From Doris montereyensis (Eukaryota; Mollusca; Gastropoda; Nudibranchia; Dorididae), in NCBI GenBank assembly GCA_037039925.1, contig JAXRKP010001170.1, forward strand, positions 37,501-101,500: DNA of 64,000 nt, given 5' to 3'. Position numbers and translations under genes: made by a program. The notes under the pieces are model-generated. The model was given only the letters and a program-made list of their open reading frames with translations, searched no databases and was not told where the DNA came from. Positions 52,811 to 64,000 of this stretch are shown in pieces (the stretch's first letter is position 1; each line of letters opens with the position of its first letter).

Positions 52811-55800
52811 GAAACCCTTTTTTGTGTGCTCTTTATGGATAAGTGTGCTCTCTATGAATAAAGGCCCTTATTGGGCTCTCTGGATAAGACCCTTATTGTG
52901 TGCTCTTTATGGATAAGACCCTTTGTGTGCTCTCTATGGATAAACCCTTATTGTGTGCTCTCTATGGATAAGACCCTTAATTGCTCTCTATGGATAAGAC
53001 CCTTATTGTGTGCTCTCTATGGATAAGACCCCTTATTGTGTGCTCTCTATGGATAAGACCCTTATTGTGGCTCTCTATGGATAAGACCCTTATTGTGTGC
53101 TCTCTATGGATAAGACCCTTATTGTGTGCTCTCTTGGATAAGACCCGTATTGTGTGCCTCTATGGATAAGACCCGTATTGTGTGCTCTCTATGGATAAGA
53201 CCCTTATTGGGCTCTCTATGGATAAGACCTTAGTGCTCTCTATGGATAAGACCCTTATTGTGTGCTCTCTATGGATAAGACCCTTATTGTGTGCTCTCTG
53301 GATATGTGTGCTTCTATGGATAAGACCCATTGTGTGCTCTCTATGGATAAGACATTGTGTGCTCCACGTATTGTGTAGCTCTTGGATAAACCCTTATTGT
53401 GTGCTCTCTATGGATAAGACCCGTATTGTGTGCTCTCTATGGATAAGACCCTTATGTGCTCTCTATGGATAAGACCCTTATTGTGTGCTCTCTATGGATA
53501 AGACCCTTATTGTGTCTCTATGGATAAGACCCTTATTGTGTGCTCTATGGATAAGACCCTTATTGTGTGCTCTCTATGGATAATAAGACCCTTATTGTGT
53601 GCTTTCTATGGATAAGACCCTTATTGTGTGCTCTCTATGGATAAGACCCTTTTATTGTGTGCTCTCTATGGATAAGACCTCTATGGATAAGACCCATATT
53701 GTGTGCTCTCTATGGGACCCTTATTGTCTGCTCTCTATAGGTAAGACCCTTTATTGTGTGCTCTCTATGGATAAGACCCTTATTGTGTGCTCTCTATGGA
53801 TAAGACCCTTATTGTGTGCTCTCTATGGATAAGACCCTTATTGTGTGCTCTCTATGGATAAGACCCTTATTGTGTGCTCTCTATAGGTCCCTTTATTGTG
53901 TGCTCTCTATAGGTAAGCCCCATATTGTGTGCTCTCTAAGACCCTTATTGTGTGCTCTATAGGTCTATTGGATAAGACCCTTATTGTGTGCTCTGTATGT
54001 GAGACTTTTATTCTATGCACTCTATAGGTAAACCCTTATTGTGTGCTCTCTATGGAAAGACCCTTATTGTGTGCTCTATGGATAAGACCCTTATTGTGTG
54101 CTCTCTATGGTAAGACCCTTATTCTGCTCTCTATAGATAAGACTCTTATTGTGTGCTTTCTATATAAGACCCTTATTGTGTGCTCTCTATAGGATAAGAC
54201 CCGTTATTGTGTGCTCTCTATGGATAAGACCCTTATTGTGCTCTCTATAGGTAAGCCCCATATTGTGTGTGCTCTCTCTATGGATAAGACCCTTATTGAG
54301 ACTTTTATTCTGTGCACTCTATAGGTCTTTATTGTGGAGAAAGACCCTTATTGTGTGCTCTATGGATAAGACCCTTAACGCTCTCTATAAGTAAGACCCT
54401 TATTGTGTGCTCTCTATGATAAGACCCTTATTGTGTGCTTTCTATGGATAAGTAAGACCTTATTGTGTGCTCTCTATAGGTAAGCCCATATTGTGTGCTC
54501 TCTATATAAGACCCTTATTGTGTGCTCTCTATAGGATAAGACCCATAATGTATCTATAGGTAAGCCCCATATTGTGCTCTATAGGTCTATGGATAAGACC
54601 CTTATTGTCTATGCTCTCTATGGATAAGACCCTTATTGTGTGCTCTCTATAGGTAAGACCCTTATTGTGTGCTCTCTATAGATAAGACCCTTATTGTGTG
54701 CTTTCTATAGGTAAGGCCCTTATTGTGTGCTATCTATGGATAAGACCTTTATTGTGTGCTCTATATGGATAAGACCCTTATTGTCTGCTCTATAGGTCTT
54801 TATGTGTGTATGGATAAGACCCTTATTGTGTGCTTATAGGTAAGACTTTATTGTAAGCTCCTATAGGTAAGACTTTATTGTGTGCTCTCTATAGATAAGA
54901 TCTGATTGTGTGCCCATATTGTAAGATCTTTGCTGCTCTATAGGTAAGACCCTATATTGTCTTTATTGTGCTCTCTATAGGTAAGACCCTTATTGTGTGC
55001 TCTGGATAAGACCCTGAGTCCTTCTATAGGTCTTTATTGTGCACTCTATAGGTAAGGCCCTTATTGTGTCCTTTTATTGTGTGCCTCTCTATAGGTAAGA
55101 CCTTATTGTGTGCTCTCTATAGGATAAGACCCTTATTGTGTGCTCTCTATAGGTAAGACCCATATTGTGTCCTCTCTATAGGTAAGCTCTTTATTGTGTG
55201 CTCTCTATAGGTAAGACCTCTATAGGTAAGACCTTTATTGTGTCCTCTCTATAGGTAAGAGCTTATTATGTGCTCTCTATAGGTAAGACCGTTATTGTGC
55301 TCTCTATAGGTATATTGTGTATAGCTAAGCCCCATATTGTGTGCTCTCTATAGGTAAGCCCCATATTGTCTGCTCTCTATAGGTAAGACCCTTATTGTGT
55401 GCTCTGTATAGGTGATACTTTTATTCTATGCACTCTATAGGTAAACCCTTTATTGTGTGCTCTCTATGTAAAGACCCTTATTGTGTGCGCTCAATGGGTA
55501 AAACCCTTATTGTGCGCTCTCTATAAGTAAGAACCATATTGTGTGCTCTCTATAGATAAGACTCTTATTGTGTGCTTTCTATAGGTAAGACCCTTATTGT
55601 ATGCTCTCTATAGGTAAGAGCGTTATTGTGTGCTCTCTATAGGTAAGCCCCATATTGTGTGCTCTCTATAGGTAAGACCCTTATTGTGTGCTCTATAGCT
55701 AAGCCTCATATTGTGTGCTCTCTATAGGTAAGCCCCATATTGTCTGCCCCTCTATAGGTAAGACCCTTATTTTGTCCTCTCTATATGTAAGACCCTTATT

Positions 55801-58225
55801 GTGTGCTCTATAGATAAAACTCTTAGTGTGTGCTCTCTATAAGTAATACCCTTATTGTGTGCTCTCTAGAGGTAAGCCCCACATTGTGTGCTCTCTATAG
55901 GTAAGACCCTTATTGTGTCCTCTCTATAGGTAAGATGCCTATTATGTGCTCTCTATAGGTAAGACGCTTATTGTGTTTATTGTGTGACCTCTATATGGTA
56001 AGACCTTTATTATTGCTCTATGTCCTCTCTATAGGATAAGACCTTTATTGTGTGCTCTCTATAGGTAGGACGCTTATTGTATGCTCTCTATAGGTAAGAC
56101 CTTTATTGTGTTCTCTCTATGGATAAGACTCTTATTGTGTGCTCTATATAGGTAAGATCTTTATTGTGTGCTCTATATAGGTAAGATCTTTATTGTGTGC
56201 TCTATATAGGTAAGATTGTGTCCTCTCTTATAAGATGCTTATTATGTGCTCTGGATATGATTGTGGATAAGATCCTCTTATAGGTGTGCTCTATATAGGT
56301 AAGATTGTGTCCTCTCTTATAAGACGCGTGTGCTCTCTATAGGTAAGACCTTTATTGTGTGCTCTATATAGGTAAGATCTTTATTGTGTCCTCTCTATAG
56401 GTAAGACGCTTATTGTGTGCTCTCTATAGGTAAGACCCTTATTGTGTCTCTCTATAGGTAAGACCCTTATTGTGTCCTCTCTATAGGTAAGACCACTTAT
56501 TGTGTCCTCTCTATAGGTAAGACGCTTATTGTGTGCTCTCTATAGGTAAGACCTTATTGTGTCCTCTCTATAGGTAAGACGCTTATTGTGTCCTCTCTAT
56601 AGGTAAGACGCTTATTGTGTGCTCTCTATAGGTAAGACCTTTATTGTGTGCTCTCTATAGGTAAGACCTTTATTATGTGCTCTCTATAGGTAAGACCCTT
56701 ATTGTGTCTCTATAGATAGGACCTTTACTGTGTCCTCTCTATAGGTAAGACCTTTATTCTGTGCTCTCTATGGATAAGACCTTATTGTGTCCTCTCTATA
56801 GGTAAGACCTTTACTGTGTCCTCTCTATAGATAAGAACTTTATTATGTGCTCTCTATGGATAAGACCTTTATTGTGTCCTCTCTATAAAACCTTTATTGT
56901 GTCCTCTCTATAGGTAAGGATAAGACTGTGTCCTCTTTATAGGTAAGACGCTTATTGTGTCCTCTCTCTATGGATAAGACTCTTTATTGTGTCCTCTCTA
57001 TAGGTAAGACCTTTATTGTGTCCTCTCTATGGATAAGACCTTTATTGTGTCCTCTCTATAGGTAAGACGCTTATTATGTGCTCTTTATGGATAAGACCTT
57101 ATTGTGTTTATTGTGTCCTCTATAGGTAAGACTCTTATTGTGTGCTATTAGGTTATTGTGTCCTCTCTATAGGTAAGACCTTATTATGTGCTCTCTATGG
57201 ATAAGACCCTTATTGTGTCCTCTCTATAGGTAAGACCCTTATTGTGTCCTCTCTATAGGTAAGACCTTTATTGTGTGCTCTCTATAGGTAAGACACTTAT
57301 TGTGTGCTCTATAGGATAAGACCCTTATTGTGTCCTCTCTATAGGTAAGACCGTTATTGTGTGCTCTCTATAGGTAAGACACTTATTGTGTGCCTCTATA
57401 GGTAAGACCCTTATTGTGTGCTCTCTATAGGTAAGACCTTTATTGTGTGCTCTCTATAGGTAAGACCCTTATTGTGTGACTCTCTATAGGTAAGACCTTT
57501 ATTGTGTGCTCTCTATAGGTAAGACACTTATTGTGTGACCTCTATTGTTAAGACCCTTATTGTGTGCTCTATAGGTCATTTTGTGTGCTCTCTATAGGTA
57601 AGAACTTATTGTGTGCTCTCTATGGATAAGACCCTTATTGTGTGCTTCTATGGATAAGACCCATTATTGTGTGCTCTCTATAGGTAAGAACTTTATTATG
57701 TGCTCTCTATGGATAAGACTCTTATTGTGTGCCCTATATTGGTAAGACCTTTATTGTGTGCTCTCTATGGATAAGACTCTCAGGTATTTGTGCTCTCTAT
57801 AGGTAAGACCTTTATTGTGTGCTCTCTATGGATAAGACTCTTATTGTGTGCCTCTATACGTTTTATTGTGTGCTCTCTATGGTAAGACCTTTATTGTGCT
57901 CTATGGATAAGACCTTATTGTGTGCTCTCTAAGGTAAGCCTTAGATTGGTAAGACCCTTATTGTGTGCTCTCTAAGACTCTTATTGGTAAGACCTTTATT
58001 GTGTGCTCTTTATGGATAAGACTCTTATTGTGTGCTCTATATAGGTAAGACCTTTTATTGTGTGCTCTCTATGGATAAGACTCTTATTGTGTGCTCTCTG
58101 TAGGTAAACCCCAATTATGTGTGCTCTCTATAGGTAAGCAAATTGGGAGCCCATATTGTGTGCTCTATAGGTAAGCCCCATATCGTGTGCTCTGCTCTCT
58201 CACTCCCTCCCTCATTGTGTGCTCC
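52811..58225. repeat. 29-bp minisatellite, about 185 copies, two subtypes
   Basis: Unit of 29 bp: gacccttattgtgtgctctc then tatggataa, mainly before about 53880; from there ataggtaa replaces atggataa in most units. Many units are truncated or fused. It equals one half of the 57-bp unit with the cagggacacacgacttagtt half removed. In the ataggtaa subtype each unit reads ctctctatag then gtaaga, a 3' splice-site-like string directly followed by a 5' splice-site-like one. Confidence 0.96.
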
Positions 58226-58440
58226 CTCCTTATTGTTCTCTCTTTACTATGGATCTTTGTGTGCTCTATATGAAAGACCTAATCTTATGGATAAGACTCA
58301 AAACATATAGTCTTTATTCTGTGCTCTCTCTCTTTCTCTCTCTCTCTCTCTCAAGATCTCTCGAGGTCTATCGTGTCTCTCTCTCACTCTCTTCTCTCTC
58401 TCTCTTCTTTCTTCTCTCTCTCTCTCTCTCTCACTCTCTG
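58226..58440. repeat. End of the 29-bp array grading into (CT)n
   Basis: Scrambled 29-bp remnants to about 58330, then imperfect ctctctctctt sequence to 58440. Confidence 0.8.
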
Positions 58441-58950
58441 GGCGGCGCGTCTCCTCGTCCCGGCCCCGACGATCGGAAGGCAAATTGGGAGCCCGTCCAG
58501 CAATTATTGCTCGGATGCTCCTGCCTTGAGACCAACACCAAATCAGAGATGGCATCAATCGAACATTGGAATGGCATTGGAACGTCAACGCCTCTTTGTG
58601 CAACGCTGCTATGGGGTCCGCTGATTGCCAGAGATTTTTCCCCGCATTCATATAAATGACATCCAACCAGCTGGAGATGGTAAGCGAGGTTGGTTGCTAA
58701 GGCCTGCTCAGAGCTTGCACTAGCCACGCCCAAATGTAATTTATAGAGATGGAAGTGAAATATTTGAAAAGATCAAAGTGTTACTCACATTATATGAAAT
58801 GATAATGAAAAAGTCAAAACATCAGTAGCTAGCAATCTAATATATTCACAAGATAAATATAAATAGAGAGACAGACAGGCACAGATGGACTGAGACGTAA
58901 ACAGAGCCACTGAATGACAACGAGAAAGAGTCAGAGATGTATACAGATGT
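58441..58950. other. Unique spacer, locally GC-rich
   Basis: Begins with GC-rich gcggcgcgtctcctcgtccc. The string caaattgggagccc occurs here at about 58480 and also at 58139 inside the end of the 29-bp array, suggesting a local duplication. No gene recognised. Confidence 0.5.
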
Positions 58951-59690
<740 letters not shown>

Positions 59691-59872
59691 TAGACAGACA
59701 GACAGACGGATATAGACACATACAGACAGACATAAAGACAGAGTGGGTAGCATCGGGAAATAAGAAGATTGATATATGATATAATGGGAACACTTCAGGG
59801 CAACAAATAGAGAATAATATCTACAGAATAAAAGTTGTTTTAGTTAGTTAGTTTGTTAGTTTGTTTGTTATT
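59691..59872. other. Short unique spacer
   Basis: Nothing recognised; starts with degenerate cagacagaca and ends in ttagtttgtttgttatt. Confidence 0.5.
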
Positions 59873-60185
<313 letters not shown>

Positions 60186-60740
60186 AGAAAAAGAGAGGAC
60201 ACTGAATTCAAACGTCGCCGTGTCTCCATGGACACAATAAGCACACCACGGCTGCCACGTTGAAAGGACTAAAACCTCATCTGTGACACCTAGAAATAAA
60301 ACATGTATCCACGAAAACAGATATTGAAAACAGGAATTTTCAAAAAAAACTAATTTTGCACATATGAAAAATGTTGTGATCTTGATAATTTTCAGAAAGT
60401 GAACACAGAAAACACGAGAATAATGCACAGAAATATCTGCATTGCTCGCAAGGAAAATATGAAAATATGCATCCAGTGATTGACAGTTGTTCGTCTTCAA
60501 ACATCGTTAACATAACCCAATATTTCCTCCACGACGACACGCGTTGAAACTGTACTGCATTGGTTTCGTACCAAGAGAAGGGGCCTATACACTGTCATTG
60601 AACCGAAGATTGTTTACAGAAACCAACCGTCAAGTTTTGACTTTTGCTTTGTTTTGCTCTTTGACCACCAGAAGATTTGAGCCCAGTGACAACCAACTGT
60701 TTCCCGAGTATTTCAGGTCGGATGTTTTATGCAGACGGCG
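60186..60740. other. Unique sequence, no gene recognised
   Basis: Frames up to about 100 codons exist on both strands but show no motif or codon pattern I can defend. It lies just downstream of the minus-strand gene at 60903-62177 and could hold its 3' untranslated region; no poly(A) signal was assigned. Confidence 0.45.
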
Positions 60741-60943
60741 TTGTCCTTGGTGTGTTTTCTGACCATTTACTGGGATGTCCTTGGTGTGATTTCTGACCGC
60801 TTACTGTGTTGTCCTTGGTGTGTTTTCTGACCGCTTACTGTGATGTGCTTGGTGTGTTTTCTGACCGTTTACTGTGATGACCTTGGCGTGTTTTCTGACC
60901 GCTTACTCTGATGTCCTTGGTGTGATTTCAGACGGCTTACTAC
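60741..60943. repeat. 34-bp minisatellite at the gene's 3' end, 6 copies
   Basis: Unit ccttggtgtgttttctgacc followed by gcttactgtgatgt. The right-most units contain the last codons and the stop of the minus-strand reading frame that ends at 60903. Confidence 0.92.
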
Positions 60944-62177
60944 GATTATTTCTTGTTGACGAGTGTGCCTTTGCTATCGGAGTTTGATCTATTGACAATG
61001 GTGGGGACATTGTCGTCCCATCCGCTTTCCGCGTACGCAACACAATTTTCTTTGGTGTGGCTCTGTCATGAAGCTTTTGATTTTGAGGGAAAACTTTGGT
61101 ACCATGAGGATCATTGGAGACAGCGGCTGAAGTCGAATGCCCGTCCTTATTCACTGGAAGTGATACGTCATCAGGCATTGCAGTATCATCGACAACTGGG
61201 TTAATGGTCGAATCATCGACATCTGAGCTGGCAGGAGTAAACATCTCTATACCTTTGGCATCGAATGTTATTGGCTGTGGCAACACTGTGGTGATCGAAC
61301 CTTGGCCAATAGCTCTTTCAGATTTCCCCGACTTCTCCCGTTCCATCTGATCACGACAATGTTTTTCGAACTCTAGCAGCAGTTCCGGAGACACTTCAAT
61401 CCCAGCGTTTTGAATGGTGTCGCCGGGGTTGGAGGAGCGCGATCTCTTTCCACAAGGGCTTGTTGTTGTTTTTCTTGCTGTAGTCGTCGTCGTCGTCGTC
61501 GTCCTTATTGTTGTTGTTGCTGTTGAAGTCCGCCTTTTGGTTGGGAGTGTTTTTGAGATTTGCTTTGAATTCGAGGTTTCTAATGACCTCACCTTATCCA
61601 TATCAGTGGTTGTGGAATCCAACCTGTTTGAAAGAACACTGTCAATGCTGTTGTTATTGTTGTTGTTGTTGTTGTTTTTATTGATATTGTCAAGGTTGGT
61701 TTTCCGTTTTTGTCTTCAGGTGTAAGGCCAGTAACATTTCTATCCACTTTTGTTTGTTTCTCTTTCTCCCTGTTCACAGGGTCTCTGTAAAAATAATAAA
61801 ATCTTAACAAAGCATTTCCGATGTTTCCGTTATTGATGTACTTGCAATAAAAATGCTCATCGATATTGTAGAATTTCATGATCTGTTCGTTCTTTGCGTA
61901 AAACGTATTACAAGAAGTTTCATTGATCTCCGATTTGGCCAAAGGGTCGAGTTGACACCTGGGCAGCAGAAAAGTAAAGAGACAGAGCACAGTGATCGTG
62001 AGGTAGACCGCCAGACTGGCCAGAACGATGGTGGCCATGTACAGGTTCTGTGCATAGTTGTACAGACGTCGCCGGTGATAGTGTTTGGCCACAGCATTGG
62101 TCATCAGGGCCAGGCTGCCCAGGATTGGGTTCACCACCAAAGCCATCACACAAAGGTAAGTGTAGTCTGGGATGTGA
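60903..62177 (-). CDS. CD225/dispanin-like membrane protein, 3' part
   Basis: Minus strand, 5' end missing. The exon begins at 62177 after a strong acceptor (pyrimidine tract ctctctttcttcctcttg, then tag) and encodes HIPDYTYLCVMALV, then NPILGSLALM, a basic stretch (KHYHRRRLYNYA) and a 23-residue hydrophobic segment ending CLFTFLLP. A PDY start, a PxLG-x-x-A re-entrant-like segment, an alanine 19 residues later and a second hydrophobic helix fit the CD225 domain of dispanins/IFITM-type proteins, which act in membranes. A low-complexity Asn/Thr/Ser-rich tail of about 270 residues follows in another frame (open to 60903), containing SPELLLEFEKHCRDQ. The two frames overlap near 61590-61715. A small intron, 61714-61808, with GTTAAG donor and CTGAAG acceptor, would join them in phase; otherwise there is a frameshift. 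Unusually, the last 11 codons and the stop lie in a minisatellite. Family assignment is by eye. Confidence 0.55.
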
Positions 62178-62200
62178 CTACAAGAGGAAGAAAGAGAGAC
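62178..62200 (-). promoter_or_regulatory. 3' splice acceptor of the dispanin-like exon
   Basis: On the minus strand the sequence reads tctctctttcttcctcttg then tag, immediately before the open exon at 62177. A second possible AG (catcccag) lies 10 bases into the exon and also leaves the frame open. Confidence 0.65.
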
Positions 62201-62246
62201 AAACGCAATACATTACATACTTCATAAGAAACAAATGATATTTTCG

Positions 62247-62705
62247 TCTACTTATCACATAATAAAAACATTAATTTCTAATTCGGGATGTGTTTACAGA
62301 GGAGGAAAGGGAAACAGAAATAATTATCACACAATAGAAAACCCCATTAATTTCTAATTCGGGATGTGTTTACAGACGGGGAAAGGGAAGCAGAAATACT
62401 TATCACACAATTAAGAAACCCCATTAATTTCTAACTCGGATGTATTTACAGATGGGGAAAGGGAAACAGAAATACTTATCAGGCATAAAAAAATTCCATA
62501 ATTTCTAACCTGGGATGTGTTTACAGAGAGGGACAGAGAAACAGAAATACTTATCACATAATAAAAAAACCTGATTAATTTATAATCTGGGATTTGTTTA
62601 CAGAGGGAGGAAAGGGAAACAGAAATACTTATCACGCAATACAAAAACCCCATTAATTTCTAATCTGGGATGTATTTTACAGAGGGCGAAAGAGAAAAAT
62701 AAATA
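62247..62705. repeat. 76-bp minisatellite copied from the exon's acceptor region
   Basis: Six copies, about 74-78 bp apart. On the plus strand each begins ctgggatgtgtttacagag, then gaaagggaaacagaaatac, then ttatcacacaat, then taatttcta. The genuine exon-intron junction at 62165-62282 (tctgggatgtgactacaaga, ggaagaaagagagac, cttatcacataat, taatttcta) aligns with the whole unit and is in effect a seventh, diverged copy with an insertion. Confidence 0.88.
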
Positions 62706-63445
62706 CTTATCACACACTGACTGTATAAAATAGATGAAATGATGGGTTTCTGTACAACAGATTTGTGTACTGTGCAAAACAAATGAAATGATGGGTTTCT
62801 GTACAACACCTTGTGTACTTACAAAACAAATGAATTGATGAGTTTCTCTACAACAAGTTTGTGTACTTACAAAACAAATGAATTGATGAATTTCTCTACA
62901 ACACATTTATGTACTTACAAAACAAATGAAATGATGAGTTTCTGTAAAACACGTTTGTGTACTTACAAGACAAATGAATTGATGAATTTCTGTACAACAC
63001 CGTTTGTGTACTTACAAGACAAATGAATTGATGAACAACACGTTTGTGTACTTACAAAACAAATGAATTGATGAATTTTCTACAACACGTTTGTGTACTT
63101 ACAAAACAAATGAATTGATGAATTTCTCTATAACAAATTTGTGTATTTACAAGACAAATGAAATGAATTGAATTTTCTACAACACGTTTGTGTACTTACA
63201 AAACACAACAGTTTGTGTACTTACAAGACAAATGAATTGATGAGTTTCTCTATAACACATCTATGTATTTAGAAAACAAACGAATTGATGGGTTTCTCTA
63301 CAATACCTGTGTGTACTTACAAAACAAATGAATTGATGAGTTTCTCTCTACAACACATTTATGTACTTACAAAACAAACGAATTCTCTGTGCACAGTATT
63401 GAGTTATAGTCTATATCGTCAGATAGGTACTTACAAAACAAATGA
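62706..63445. repeat. 48-bp minisatellite with a splice donor consensus in most units
   Basis: About 15 copies of a 48-bp unit: tgtacttacaaaacaaatga, then attgatgaatttctctacaa, then cacgtttg. On the minus strand most units contain tttgttttgtaagtacac, that is, a full GTAAGTA donor consensus. The first two units (62720-62810) are degenerate at that site, and units near 63145 and 63265 have gtaaata or ctaaata instead. Confidence 0.93.
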
Positions 63446-63473
63446 ATTGATGGTGAATAAATTGTCTGTAGTT

Positions 63474-63945
<472 letters not shown>

Positions 63946-64000
63946 GCCATGGAGTAGGCAGCTATGAGACGGGATGTTCAACGGGTGATTTCAACAGGTG
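63946..64000. other. Right edge, unique
   Basis: Fifty-five bases of mixed composition, too short to classify. Confidence 0.5.

Noticed and set aside
58219..58733. A gene in the GC-rich island after the 29-bp array
   Set aside because: Overlapping frames exist on both strands without any motif; part of each frame is CT repeat.
60544..60762. 72-codon plus-strand frame
   Set aside because: It runs into the 34-bp minisatellite, has no homologous features, and lies opposite the more plausible minus-strand gene's downstream region.

Overview
This is eukaryotic, almost certainly invertebrate metazoan, nuclear DNA. There is no bacterial gene organisation. The evidence is two kinds of non-LTR retrotransposon, two tRNA-headed SINEs, a decayed Polinton/adintovirus-like DNA element, trinucleotide and dinucleotide microsatellites hundreds of bases long, and one host gene fragment whose exon starts at a clear 3' splice site. 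I cannot fix the phylum. A marine invertebrate (mollusc or invertebrate deuterostome) is a guess from the SINE and Polinton repertoire.

Roughly two thirds of the window is tandem repeat. More than twenty unrelated minisatellites lie almost end to end, with units of 12 to 76 bp and arrays from 0.2 to about 6 kb. The main blocks are: 39/52 bp (1-6570), 38 bp (7141-7740), 14/28 bp (11745-15420), 34 bp (15656-17410), 61 bp (17931-19450), 48 bp (19966-21085), 22 bp (21891-22815), 54 bp (23206-23760), 41 bp (25425-26440), 30 bp (37385-42055), 45 bp (42056-47375), 57 bp (51666-52810), 29 bp (52811-58225), 76 bp (62247-62705) and 48 bp (62706-63445). Long ATT, AGT, CT/GA and GATA microsatellites fill much of the rest. 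Nearly all long open frames in these blocks are artefacts of repeat periods divisible by three.

The islands between arrays hold the interesting content. At 7824-11560 (minus strand) two RTE-like LINE copies lie head to tail; the longer keeps endonuclease and reverse transcriptase motifs in broken frames. Two covarying hairpins lie just beyond it. A SINE is at 28324-28596 (plus) and a different one at 49891-50206 (minus).

At about 28600-37140 lies a very AT-rich, heavily broken element. On the plus strand it has remnants of virion-type genes (a hydrophobic GLYL-motif protein, two accessory proteins and a major-capsid-like protein). On the minus strand, converging on them, is a protein-primed family B DNA polymerase. 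This gene set points to a Polinton/Maverick or adintovirus-type element. It has been cut by a CR1-like LINE inserted inside the capsid-like gene and swollen by two minisatellites grown out of its own sequence. It is a fossil: every gene carries stops or frame breaks.

At 60903-62177 (minus) is the only plausible host gene piece: the last exon or exons of a CD225/dispanin-like membrane protein with a long low-complexity tail. The DNA upstream of its exon is made of two minisatellites. One is a serial duplication of the exon's own splice-acceptor region; the other carries a consensus splice donor in nearly every unit. That intron architecture and the fossil virus-like element are the two observations most worth following.
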